10,588 nt of DNA from Gammaproteobacteria bacterium (GTDB taxonomy: Bacteria > Pseudomonadota > Gammaproteobacteria > Chromatiales > Chromatiaceae), in assembly GCA_024277555.1 (NCBI GenBank), contig JAJRUY010000104.1, forward strand, positions 1 through 10,588, written 5' to 3'. The notes under the pieces are model-generated. The model saw only the letters and a list, made by a program, of their open reading frames with translations, ran no database searches and was not told where the DNA came from. A program made the translations under genes and the position numbers. The first letter of the stretch is position 1; the number at the start of each line of letters is the position of its first letter. Positions 1 through 5,959 of the stretch are shown here, in pieces.

Positions 1-1
1 C

Positions 2-577
2 GGAGTACCCCGTGATTTTGTGGAAGCACCTTCACAGATGCTGGAGAACTGGGTGCGTAACAAACAGGTGCTGGATCGTTTTGCCGTTGATTACAGGGAT
101 GATAAAAGCAAAATCCCGGCCGACACTCTGGAAAAAATGGAAGCCGCCCGTCTCGCCACCATCGGCACCCATTATCGCCGCCAGCTTGGATTCGGCCTGT
201 TGGATCTGGCCATCCACATGACAACAGATGAAGGCATCTTCAATAATTTTACCGCAGTCACCAACAAAATCATGAGCGAAACCTATGTCCCGGTGCCGGA
301 AAATACCGCTTTCGTTGCATCTTTCGGCCATCTTGGCGGTGGCTATGATGCGGGCTATTACGGCTATGCCTGGGCGGACGCCATCTCCACTGATATGGCC
401 TCAGTATTTCGCCAGGCCCCTGGAGGGCTCATGGACAAAAAAGTGGGCATGCGCCTGCGCAACCAGATCTATGCCGTTGGCGGGTCACGGGAAATCGATG
501 ACTCCATCCGCAGCTTTTTGCAACGTGAACCTTCGCTGGAACCTTTCTTCGAGTTCATCGGCCTGAAGAAGAAATAG
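2..577 (+). CDS. M3-family metallo-oligopeptidase, C-terminal part (5' end outside window)
   Basis: The frame is open from the first complete codon and runs 191 codons to TAG. The visible protein starts GVPRDFVEAPSQMLENW, a conserved block of thimet oligopeptidase/oligopeptidase A/Dcp enzymes (M3 clan). Later come FGHLGGGYDAGYYGYAWAD and a GGS-x(n)-FLQREP tail, both family hallmarks. The His/Tyr-rich GGGYDAGYYGY loop lines the substrate site. The zinc-binding HEXXH motif lies upstream of the window. Family role: cytosolic zinc-dependent cleavage of short peptides. The GTG at 20 is internal, not a start, because the conserved sequence continues upstream of it. The stop is 3 nt before oppB, so it is almost certainly co-transcribed with the oligopeptide importer and probably digests the imported peptides. 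I cannot decide between the prlC, dcp and thimet subtypes. Confidence 0.92.
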   Translation, partial: GVPRDFVEAPSQMLENWVRNKQVLDRFAVDYRDDKSKIPADTLEKMEAARLATIGTHYRRQLGFGLLDLAIHMTTDEGIFNNFTAVTNKIMSETYVPVPENTAFVASFGHLGGGYDAGYYGYAWADAISTDMASVFRQAPGGLMDKKVGMRLRNQIYAVGGSREIDDSIRSFLQREPSLEPFFEFIGLKKK

Positions 578-580
578 GAG

Positions 581-1504
581 ATGCTGCGCTATTCCCTCAA
601 AAGGCTGCTTGGCGCCATTCCCACGCTGCTGATCCTCATGACCCTGGCATTTTTCATGATGCGCATGGCGCCGGGCGGGCCTTTCGATACGGAAAAGTCC
701 CTGCCGCCTGAAATCCAGGCAAACCTGGACAAGAAGTACCATCTGGATGAGCCGCTGATACAGCAATATGGCCGCTATTTGCTGGATGTGGTGCGGGGTG
801 ACTTTGGCCCCTCCTTCCAGTACAAGGACTACTCGGTAAACGAGCTCATCGCCACCGGCTTCCCCGTATCCCTGCGTCTGGGCCTGAGCGCCATCGCCAT
901 CGCTTTGGTAGTAGGGGTCGGACTGGGAACCATTGCGGCCCTGCGACAAAACAGCAGCGCCGACTACACGGTCATGACCCTGGCTATGACCGGGATCTCC
1001 ATTCCCAACTTTGTGCTCGCCCCCATACTCATCCTGGTATTCGCCGTCTACCTGGGATGGCTGCCGGCAGGAGGCTGGAATGACGGCGCGTTCAAGAACA
1101 CCATTCTTCCCATCATCGGCCTGGCCTTGCCGCAAATCGCCTATATCTCCCGCTTGATGCGCGGCAGCATGATCGAAGTGCTGCGCAGCAATCCCATACG
1201 CACCGCAAGAGCCAAGGGACTGCCTGAACGAGTGGTAATTCTGCGCCATGCGCTCAAACCCGCCCTGCTGCCGGTAGTATCCTTTCTCGGCCCGGCAACG
1301 GCTGCGGTAATTACTGGCTCCGTGGTCATCGAGCAGATTTTCGGCATCCCGGGTCTGGGGCGGTATTTCGTACAGGGCGCCCTGAATCGCGACTACACCC
1401 TGGTCATGGGAGTGGTGGTGTTCTATGGCATTCTCATCATTCTGTTCAACTTCATCGTGGATCTGGTATACGCCATGCTTGATCCCAAGGTGCGCTACTC
1501 ATGA
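581..1504 (+). CDS. oppB: Oligopeptide ABC transporter permease OppB
   Basis: 307-aa inner-membrane permease, the same length as E. coli OppB (306 aa). The N-terminus MLRYSLKRLLGAIPTLLILM and the following FFMMRMAPGGPF match the OppB/DppB start, which fixes the ATG. About six hydrophobic segments are visible. The cytoplasmic ABC-coupling (EAA) loop is near residues 207-229 (RTARAKGLPERVVILRHALK). It ends LDPKVRYS, typical of the family. It pairs with OppC to form the membrane channel. An AGGAG sits directly against the ATG and overlaps the stop of the upstream peptidase gene, an unusually short spacing. Translation may depend on coupling to the peptidase. The last four bases form an ATGA overlap with oppC. 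Confidence 0.96.
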   Translation: MLRYSLKRLLGAIPTLLILMTLAFFMMRMAPGGPFDTEKSLPPEIQANLDKKYHLDEPLIQQYGRYLLDVVRGDFGPSFQYKDYSVNELIATGFPVSLRLGLSAIAIALVVGVGLGTIAALRQNSSADYTVMTLAMTGISIPNFVLAPILILVFAVYLGWLPAGGWNDGAFKNTILPIIGLALPQIAYISRLMRGSMIEVLRSNPIRTARAKGLPERVVILRHALKPALLPVVSFLGPATAAVITGSVVIEQIFGIPGLGRYFVQGALNRDYTLVMGVVVFYGILIILFNFIVDLVYAMLDPKVRYS

Positions 1505-2400
1505 CCCGGGCAGGCCAGATCCTGGAACAGTCCAGCCAGTTGCAGGAAATCAAGGGTCGCAGCCTGTGGCAGGATGCCTGGCAGCGTTTGCTGCGCAACA
1601 AGGCGGCTCTTGCGGCGGTGGTGGTGCTGACGACGATTTCCCTGCTGGTAGTCGCCGCACCCTGGTTCAGCCCCTATGAATTCGATGAAATCGACTGGGA
1701 TCTGATCTCTACAGCACCAAGCCTGGAAAACGGCCACATCTTCGGTACCGACAGCGTGGGGCGGGATTTGTTCGTGCGCACCCTCCACGGCGGGCGCATG
1801 TCGCTGATGGTGGGCATCATCGCCACTCTGGTAAGCCTGATCATCGGCATCACCTGGGGCGCTACCGCCGGCTATATCGGCGGACGGGTGGACAACATCA
1901 TGATGCGCATCGTGGATATCCTCTACGCCATGCCCTTCATGTTCTTCGTCATTCTGCTGATGGTGTTCTTCGGCCGCAACATCTATCTGATCTTCATCGC
2001 CATCGGCGCCATCAACTGGCTGGACATGGCGCGCATCGTGCGCGGCCAGACCCTGACCCTCAAGAACAAGGAATTTGTCGAGGCCGCCATGGCCTGCGGT
2101 GTCAGTACACCACGTATTATCCTGCGCCATATCGTACCCAATCTGCTTGGCATTGTAGTGGTCTACGTCACCCTCACCATCCCCCAGGTGATCCTGGTGG
2201 AATCTTTCCTCAGCTTCCTGGGGCTGGGCGTACAGGAACCAAACACCAGCTGGGGCGCACTGGTCAATGAAGGTGCCCAGGACATGGAGAGCGCACCCTG
2301 GGCTCTGCTGTTCCCCGCAGGCTTCCTCGCCGCCACCCTGTTCTGCTTCAACTTCATCGGCGATGGCCTGCGCGATGCCCTGGATCCCAAGGATCGCTGA
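1501..2400 (+). CDS. oppC: Oligopeptide ABC transporter permease OppC
   Basis: 299-aa permease (E. coli OppC is 302 aa). The N-terminal SLWQDAWQRLLRNKAAL is the OppC_N domain, followed by the first membrane helix. The periplasmic segment ends in the family block IFGTDSVGRDLFVRTLHGGR. The EAA loop reads VEAAMACGVSTPRIILRHIV (about residues 197-216), ahead of the final helices, and the protein ends LRDALDPKDR. The ATG overlaps the oppB TGA (ATGA). An AAGGTG at 1487-1492, 8 nt upstream, serves as ribosome site. It forms the heterodimeric channel with OppB. Confidence 0.96.
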   Translation: MTRAGQILEQSSQLQEIKGRSLWQDAWQRLLRNKAALAAVVVLTTISLLVVAAPWFSPYEFDEIDWDLISTAPSLENGHIFGTDSVGRDLFVRTLHGGRMSLMVGIIATLVSLIIGITWGATAGYIGGRVDNIMMRIVDILYAMPFMFFVILLMVFFGRNIYLIFIAIGAINWLDMARIVRGQTLTLKNKEFVEAAMACGVSTPRIILRHIVPNLLGIVVVYVTLTIPQVILVESFLSFLGLGVQEPNTSWGALVNEGAQDMESAPWALLFPAGFLAATLFCFNFIGDGLRDALDPKDR

Positions 2401-2401
2401 T

Positions 2402-3319
2402 ATGCCACTGCTGGAAGTAAACAATCTGCGAACCTCATTCCACACCAATGATGGAGATGTGTACGCTGTCAATGATTTGTCCTTCAGCCTGGAAAAGGGA
2501 GAAACCCTGGGCGTCGTCGGAGAATCCGGTTCCGGCAAGAGCCAGCTGGTGTTGAGTATCATCAACCTGCTGGCCAGCAACGGTCACATGGAGGGCAGCA
2601 TTCGCTTTCAGGGACAGGAACTGGTGGGCATGAAGCCAAGGGAAATCAATCGTATTCGCGGCAACCGCATCGGCATGATCTTTCAGGATCCCATGACCTG
2701 CCTCAATGGTTATCTGACCATCGCCCGGCAAATGACCGAGGTACTGATACACCATCAGGGTCTGGACTACGCCAGCGCCAAAAAGCACAGTATTGAAATG
2801 CTGGATGCAGTGCACATACCAGACGCAAAAAGCCGCATCGACCGCTATCCCCATGAGTTTTCCGGCGGCATGCGCCAGCGGGTGATGATCGCCATGGCCC
2901 TGCTCTGCCAACCTGATCTGCTGATTGCCGACGAGCCCTCCACCGCCCTGGATGTTACCGTGCAGGCGCAGATCATACAGCTGATGAACGAGCTGCAGCA
3001 AGAGTTCGGCATGAGCATCATCATGATTACCCACGACCTCGGGGTCATCGCCGGCATCAGTGACAATGTGATGGTGATGTACGGCGGGCGCATCTGCGAA
3101 CAGGCGCCGGTGTTCGAGCTGTTCGAGAACCCCAGCCATCCCTACACCCAGGGGCTGCTGCAATCTGTACCGCGGCTGGATACCGCAGGCAGCGTCAAAC
3201 TGCACAGCATCCCGGGCAACCCGCCTAACCTGCTGCGGCTGCCTCCCGGTTGCGCCTTTGTGGATCGCTGTCAAAAGGTGATACCCGCCTGCGGCTGGCA
3301 GCAGCCGCCCCTGCTGTAA
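2402..3319 (+). CDS. oppD: Oligopeptide ABC transporter ATPase OppD, C-terminally truncated by in-frame TAA
   Basis: 305-aa ABC ATPase; E. coli OppD is about 337 aa. The start MPLLEVNNLRTSF is 1 nt after the oppC stop, with AAGGA at 2389-2393, 8 nt upstream. Upstream in-frame ATGs lie inside oppC and are not used. Walker A is GESGSGKS (40-47), the signature SGGMRQR (154-160), Walker B LLIADEP (D177, E178) and the switch histidine H211. The oligopeptide-ATPase C-terminal domain follows (IPGNPPNLLRLPPGCAF), with Cys284, Cys290 and Cys297. The frame stops with TAA at codon 306, exactly where the family continues to a fourth cysteine. The ATPase core is intact, so the protein may still work, but its tail is lost. 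The deposited sequence could contain an error at this base. Confidence 0.9.
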   Translation: MPLLEVNNLRTSFHTNDGDVYAVNDLSFSLEKGETLGVVGESGSGKSQLVLSIINLLASNGHMEGSIRFQGQELVGMKPREINRIRGNRIGMIFQDPMTCLNGYLTIARQMTEVLIHHQGLDYASAKKHSIEMLDAVHIPDAKSRIDRYPHEFSGGMRQRVMIAMALLCQPDLLIADEPSTALDVTVQAQIIQLMNELQQEFGMSIIMITHDLGVIAGISDNVMVMYGGRICEQAPVFELFENPSHPYTQGLLQSVPRLDTAGSVKLHSIPGNPPNLLRLPPGCAFVDRCQKVIPACGWQQPPLL

Positions 3320-3367
3320 ATCACCCCCGATCACCGGGTCGCCTGCCACCTGGAGGAACTGCCTTGA
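3317..3367 (+). other. Untranslated in-frame relic of the OppD C-terminus
   Basis: Reading on past the TAA (3317-3319) in the oppD frame gives ITPDHRVACHLEELP and then TGA at 3365-3367. Those 15 residues match the usual end of OppD/DppD proteins, which run ...P-(x)n-TPGH-x-V-A-C. The cysteine here would be residue 315, giving C-x5-C-x6-C-x17-C, the spacing found in the adjacent OppF. The TGA overlaps the oppF TTG start by four bases (TTGA), like the ATGA overlap of oppB/oppC. I infer that the ancestral gene ended at 3367 and that one base change (for example GAA or CAA to TAA) shortened it. Confidence 0.85.
3352..3356 (+). promoter_or_regulatory. Shine-Dalgarno site of oppF
   Basis: GGAGG lies 7 nt before a TTG codon. 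This decides the oppF start: no ATG or GTG fits the family N-terminus as well, and earlier in-frame codons lie inside the oppD C-terminal domain. Confidence 0.75.
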
Positions 3368-4338
3368 CAGCACTGTTGTATGTAGATGACCTGAAGGTTC
3401 ACTTCCACATACCGGGCGAGGGGCTGTTTCGCCCCCGGCACAAGATGCTGAGGGCGGTGGATGGCATCAGTTTCAAGCTGGAAGCGGGGGAAACCCTGGG
3501 CATCGTGGGTGAGTCCGGCTGCGGAAAATCCACCCTGGCAAGAGGCATACTGGGCCTGATCCCCGTAACCAGCGGCAGCATCTGGCTGGCGGGCGAAGAG
3601 CTGGCCCACCTCTCTACAGAAGAACTGAGAAAACGCCGCCAACACATGCAGATCGTGTTTCAGGATCCCCTCGCCTCACTCGATCCCCGCATGACCGTGA
3701 GCGAGATCATTGCCGAGCCCCTGCAGGTGTTCGAACCACACCTGAGCAAGGAGGAGCGCAAGCACAAGGTGCAGGGCATCATGGAGCGGGTGGGGCTGCT
3801 GCCCAACCAGATCAACCGCTATCCCCACGAATTTTCCGGCGGACAATGCCAGCGCATCGGCATCGCCCGGGCGCTGGTTCTGAAGCCAAAACTGCTTATC
3901 TGCGATGAACCCGTGAGCGCCCTGGATGTCTCCATTCAGGCGCAGATCATCAATCTGCTCATGGACATCCAGGAGGAAATGCGGCTGTCCATGCTGTTCA
4001 TTGCCCACGATCTCAGTGTGGTAAAGCAAATCAGCCACCGGGTCATGGTCATGTATCTGGGTAAAGTAGTGGAAGCCACCACCAGAGACGAGCTCTACCA
4101 CAACCCGCGCCATCCCTATACCCGCGCCCTGATCGATGCCATCCCCATTCCCGATCCGGCAATTGAAAGGAACAAGAGTTTCAAGCCCTTGCAGGGAGAT
4201 CTTCCCTCTCCACTTGATCCACCCAGCGGCTGCAGCTTTCGCACCCGCTGCCCCATGGCAACCGAGCTGTGCGCTACTGAAGCCCCCGAGCAACAGGAAA
4301 TTTCCGAAGACCATTGGGTAAGCTGCCATTTCGCCTGA
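3364..4338 (+). CDS. oppF: Oligopeptide ABC transporter ATPase OppF
   Basis: 324-aa ABC ATPase (E. coli OppF is 334 aa). TTG is taken as the start because of the GGAGG 7 nt upstream and because TALLYVDDLKVHF is the expected first strand. Walker A is GESGCGKS (49-56). The signature SGGQCQR starts at S158; the Cys in place of the usual Arg is also found in E. coli OppF. Walker B is LLICDEP (D181, E182), followed by SALDVSIQAQ and IAHDLSVV with the switch His. The C-terminal domain has Cys290, Cys296, Cys303 and Cys321 (C-x5-C-x6-C-x17-C) and ends DHWVSCHFA. In some related ATPases these cysteines bind a 4Fe-4S cluster. It pairs with OppD to power OppBC. No clear terminator follows. Confidence 0.95.
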   Translation: MTALLYVDDLKVHFHIPGEGLFRPRHKMLRAVDGISFKLEAGETLGIVGESGCGKSTLARGILGLIPVTSGSIWLAGEELAHLSTEELRKRRQHMQIVFQDPLASLDPRMTVSEIIAEPLQVFEPHLSKEERKHKVQGIMERVGLLPNQINRYPHEFSGGQCQRIGIARALVLKPKLLICDEPVSALDVSIQAQIINLLMDIQEEMRLSMLFIAHDLSVVKQISHRVMVMYLGKVVEATTRDELYHNPRHPYTRALIDAIPIPDPAIERNKSFKPLQGDLPSPLDPPSGCSFRTRCPMATELCATEAPEQQEISEDHWVSCHFA

Positions 4339-4404
4339 AGCCGAAACGTTCCAACCCCCGGATAGCCTGACAAAGATTCCATAGTAGAAACCAGCCCCCT
4401 TTTG

Positions 4405-4410
4405 TACAAT
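4405..4410 (+). promoter_or_regulatory. Possible -10 element of a fabI promoter
   Basis: TACAAT lies 33 nt before the fabI ATG in the 105-nt gap after oppF. No good -35 hexamer is found at 16-18 nt; the nearest TTGACA-like string (CTGACA, 4367-4372) is too far. This is weak support. fabI could also be read through from opp, since no terminator is visible between them. Confidence 0.3.
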
Positions 4411-4443
4411 GCGGGTTTAGAGATCATTCGGACAGATAACAAC

Positions 4444-5220
4444 ATGGGCTTCCTGCAAGACAAAAAAATACTCATCGCCGGCGTTGCCAGCAACCGATCC
4501 ATTGCCTACGGCACCGCCAAGGCCATGCACCGTGAAGGCGCGGAACTGGCCTTTACCTATCAGAATGAAAAGCTCCAGGGGCGCGTGGAAAAAATTGCTG
4601 CAGAATTCGGCTCGGATATCATTCTGCCTCTCGATGTGAGCAAGGACGAAAACATCGAGGCAGTGTTCAGCTCCCTGTCCAGCCGCTGGGACGGGCTTGA
4701 CGGTATCGTGCATTCCATTGGCTTTGCACCCGGGGATCAGCTCAAGGGCAGCTTTGTGGAAGCAGTTACCCGCGAGGGCTTCAACATCGCCCATGAAATC
4801 AGCGCCTACAGCTTCGCAGCACTGGCCAAAGCGGGCAGACCGATGATGCAGGGGCGCAACGCTGCCCTGGTAACCATGACCTATCTTGGCGCTGTGCGCA
4901 CGGTGCCAAACTACAATGTCATGGGAGTGGCGAAAGCCGCCCTGGAAGCCACTACCCGCTATCTGGCGGATTCCATGGGTCCCGAGGGCATACGCGTCAA
5001 TGCCGTATCAGCCGGCCCCATTCGCACCCTGGCAGCCTCCGGCATCAGCGATTTCCGCGCCATGCTGGCAGAGGCGGAAAAGAAAACGCCATTGCGACGC
5101 AATGTCACCATCGAAGAAGTAGGCAACGCGGCAGCCTTTCTGTGCTCCGACCTGGCCTCCGGAATCACCGGAGACGTATTGTATGTGGACTCCGGCTACC
5201 ATATCGTCGGAATGGCCTGA
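4444..5220 (+). CDS. fabI: Enoyl-[acyl-carrier-protein] reductase (NADH) FabI
   Basis: 258 aa (E. coli 262 aa). Catalyses the last reduction of each fatty-acid elongation cycle, trans-2-enoyl-ACP to acyl-ACP. The start MGFLQDKKILIAGVASNRSI aligns with the E. coli N-terminus, so the in-frame ATG at 4402, 14 codons upstream, is rejected. The nucleotide-binding turn GVASNRSIAYG is at 13-23. The block HSIGFAPGDQL contains Gly93, the site where triclosan-resistance changes occur in E. coli. Catalytic Tyr147, Tyr157 and Lys164 sit in TYLGAVRTVPNYNVMGVAK. SAGPIRTLAASGI is the substrate-lid region. The ribosome site is weak. It stands alone, convergent with the tRNA operon. It has the wild-type-like residues of a triclosan-sensitive enzyme. 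Confidence 0.97.
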   Translation: MGFLQDKKILIAGVASNRSIAYGTAKAMHREGAELAFTYQNEKLQGRVEKIAAEFGSDIILPLDVSKDENIEAVFSSLSSRWDGLDGIVHSIGFAPGDQLKGSFVEAVTREGFNIAHEISAYSFAALAKAGRPMMQGRNAALVTMTYLGAVRTVPNYNVMGVAKAALEATTRYLADSMGPEGIRVNAVSAGPIRTLAASGISDFRAMLAEAEKKTPLRRNVTIEEVGNAAAFLCSDLASGITGDVLYVDSGYHIVGMA

Positions 5221-5289
5221 TACCAAGGCGATCATTGGCAAAGCCGCTCTCTCCCCCCGGCAGACTTTACAAATGGGTACCTCAAAAAA

Positions 5290-5332
5290 CCGTCATTCTG
5301 GTGAAAGCCGGAACCCTGGAGCATGCTTCCAG
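5290..5332 (+). repeat. REP/dRS3-like palindromic intergenic repeat
   Basis: CCGTCATTCTGGTGAAAGCC and the following GGAACCC resemble the widespread proteobacterial intergenic repeat of the form CGTCATTCC-(n)-GGAATCC. Arms TTCTGG and CCGGAA pair with one G-T. A second palindrome follows directly, CCTGGA/TCCAGG around GCATGCT. The family assignment is from memory of consensus sequences. Whether other copies exist in this genome cannot be seen here. Confidence 0.5.
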
Positions 5333-5335
5333 GCA

Positions 5336-5370
5336 ATAAAAAAGGTTTCGCCATTCCTGGCAAACCCTTT
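5336..5370 (-). terminator. Bidirectional intrinsic terminator between fabI and the tRNA operon
   Basis: On the - strand, arms AAAGGGTTTGCC and GGCGAAACCTTT form a 12-position stem (one mismatch, one G-T pair) around a 6-nt loop AGGAAT, followed by six T residues. It begins 7 nt after the tRNA-His CCA end. On the + strand the same stem is followed by a T-rich CTTTATAT, so it can also end fabI transcription. Confidence 0.75.
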
Positions 5371-5377
5371 CTTTATA

Positions 5378-5454
5378 TGGGGTGGATGACGGGGCTTGAA
5401 CCCGCGACGACCGGAATCACAATCCGGGACTCTACCAACTGAGCTACATCCACC
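5378..5454 (-). tRNA. tRNA-His(GTG)
   Basis: A full cloverleaf is readable on the - strand: acceptor GTGGATG/CATCCAC, D-arm with AGTTGGTA, anticodon arm CCGGA-TTGTGAT-TCCGG with GTG (complement of 5418-5420), and T-arm GCGGG-TTCAAGC-CCCGT. The His identity pair is present: an extra 5' G (5454) opposite discriminator C (5381). CCA is encoded (5378-5380). It is the last gene of the tRNA operon. Confidence 0.97.
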
Positions 5455-5484
5455 ATAAACCTTGCGTATATGGCACACCCAGCA

Positions 5485-5562
5485 GGATGATTCGCCCTCC
5501 GGGCTCATCCCTGCGGGGCCGTGCTTCGCACGCTGCCGGACTGCTGCGCAGCCCGGTCGAAC
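5485..5562 (-). repeat. T-loop-anchored four-hairpin element B
   Basis: Read on the - strand it begins right after GTTCGA (complement of 5557-5562). Four hairpins then follow almost without spacers. B1 is CCGGGCTGC/GCAGTCCGG with loop GCA (5536-5556). B2 is CGTGC/GCACG with loop GAA (5520-5532). B3 is CCC/GGG with loop GCA (5509-5517). B4 is GGATGA/TCATCC enclosing GCCC/GGGC with loop GGA and a GAA bulge (5485-5510). The hairpin part is 72 nt. It lies in the 194-nt gap between tRNA-Arg and tRNA-His. No coding potential is visible. Confidence 0.75.
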
Positions 5563-5572
5563 CTCGCTATTT

Positions 5573-5608
5573 GGATGACGCAGATTCAAATCCTGCCTTC
5601 ATCCTCCA
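5573..5608 (+). other. tRNA-like acceptor/T-arm remnant or imperfect palindrome
   Basis: On the + strand GGATGA (5573-5578) pairs with TCATCC (5599-5604), and inside them GCAG (5580-5583) pairs with CTGC (5593-5596) around a TTCAAAT loop. The 3' side ends TCCA. This resembles the stacked acceptor and T-arm of a tRNA with an encoded CCA but without D- and anticodon arms. The T-stem closing pair is an A/C mismatch and the acceptor is one base too long. It is therefore either a decayed tRNA end or a chance palindrome. Confidence 0.35.
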
Positions 5609-5648
5609 GCACCTTTCCAAACCTTCTGGAATCCACGCCTTGAAAAAA

Positions 5649-5725
5649 TGGCACGCCCGGCAGGATTCGAACCTGCTACCCTCGGCTTAGAAGGCCGATG
5701 CTCTATCCAAATGAGCTACGAGCGC
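5649..5725 (-). tRNA. tRNA-Arg(TCT)
   Basis: 77-nt cloverleaf on the - strand: acceptor GCGCTCG/CGGGCGT (with G-T pairs), D-arm AGCTCATTTGGATAGAGC, anticodon arm TCGGC-CTTCTAA-GCCGA with TCT (complement of 5689-5691), T-arm GCAGG-TTCGAAT-CCTGC, discriminator G and encoded CCA. It closely resembles E. coli tRNA-Arg(TCT). It lies 30 nt downstream of tRNA-Pro in the same transcript. Confidence 0.97.
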
Positions 5726-5755
5726 AGAAAATCCTTCCGCCATGTTACGAATAAT

Positions 5756-5832
5756 TGGTCGGGGTAGAGAGATTCGAACTCCCGACATCCTGCTCCCAAA
5801 GCAGGCGCGCTACCAGACTGCGCTATACCCCG
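5756..5832 (-). tRNA. tRNA-Pro(TGG), intact copy
   Basis: 77-nt cloverleaf on the - strand: acceptor CGGGGTA/TACCCCG, D-arm with AGTCTGGTAGCGC, anticodon arm CCTGC-TTTGGGA-GCAGG with TGG, T-arm GGGAG-TTCGAAT-CTCTC, discriminator A and encoded CCA. The first 59 nt (to GTTCGA) recur exactly 180 bp upstream in the operon as a broken copy. This copy supplies the proline tRNA. Confidence 0.97.
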
Positions 5833-5883
5833 CAAAAAACTCCCTTCGAATCCGTTCTCACTCTCTACCTTGTAGCAAGATTA

Positions 5884-5959
5884 CAAAATGCTTCCTGCAT
5901 TTTGCCCTTCGGGTCGCGCTGCCGCGCGCTAAAATCGCTCCCGGCGATTTTTATCGAAC
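5884..5959 (-). repeat. T-loop-anchored four-hairpin element A
   Basis: Read on the - strand it follows directly after GTTCGA of the broken tRNA-Pro (complement of 5954-5959). Its hairpins are: A1 AAAATCGC/GCGATTTT with loop CGGGA (5931-5951); A2 CGCGC/GCGCG with loop GGCA (5915-5928); A3 CCC/GGG with loop GAA (5905-5913); A4 CAAAATGC/GCATTTTG with loop AGGAA (5884-5904). The hairpin part is 70 nt. The order and sizes of the hairpins parallel element B, although the sequences differ. Confidence 0.78.

Noticed and set aside
485..1249. Long - strand frame opposite oppB, and similar long frames opposite oppC, oppD, oppF and ygiQ
   Set aside because: Rich in Gln, His, Gly and Asp as expected from antisense of GC-rich coding sequence; the + strand genes are unambiguous.
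3250..3363. A longer oppF starting at the in-frame ATG/GTG-like codons upstream of 3364
   Set aside because: The extra residues have no family similarity, that stretch encodes the OppD C-terminal domain in another frame, and GGAGG 7 nt before TTG 3364 explains initiation.
5485..5604. GGATGA (5485) and TCATCC (5599) as the ends of one 120-nt tRNA-like or intron-like unit
   Set aside because: Both strings pair better with closer partners (5505-5510 and 5573-5578), giving compact separate hairpins.
5293..5690. Short frames over the tRNA-His and tRNA-Arg region on both strands
   Set aside because: They run through complete tRNA genes and hairpin elements, lack ribosome sites and have no protein-like composition.
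5834..5849. A terminator between the broken and intact tRNA-Pro (T6 run on the - strand at 5834-5839)
   Set aside because: No stable GC-rich stem lies directly upstream of the T-run, so read-through into the intact tRNA-Pro is expected.
5485..5953. A CRISPR array
   Set aside because: There are only two elements, without sequence identity and without regular spacers, and no cas gene is nearby.
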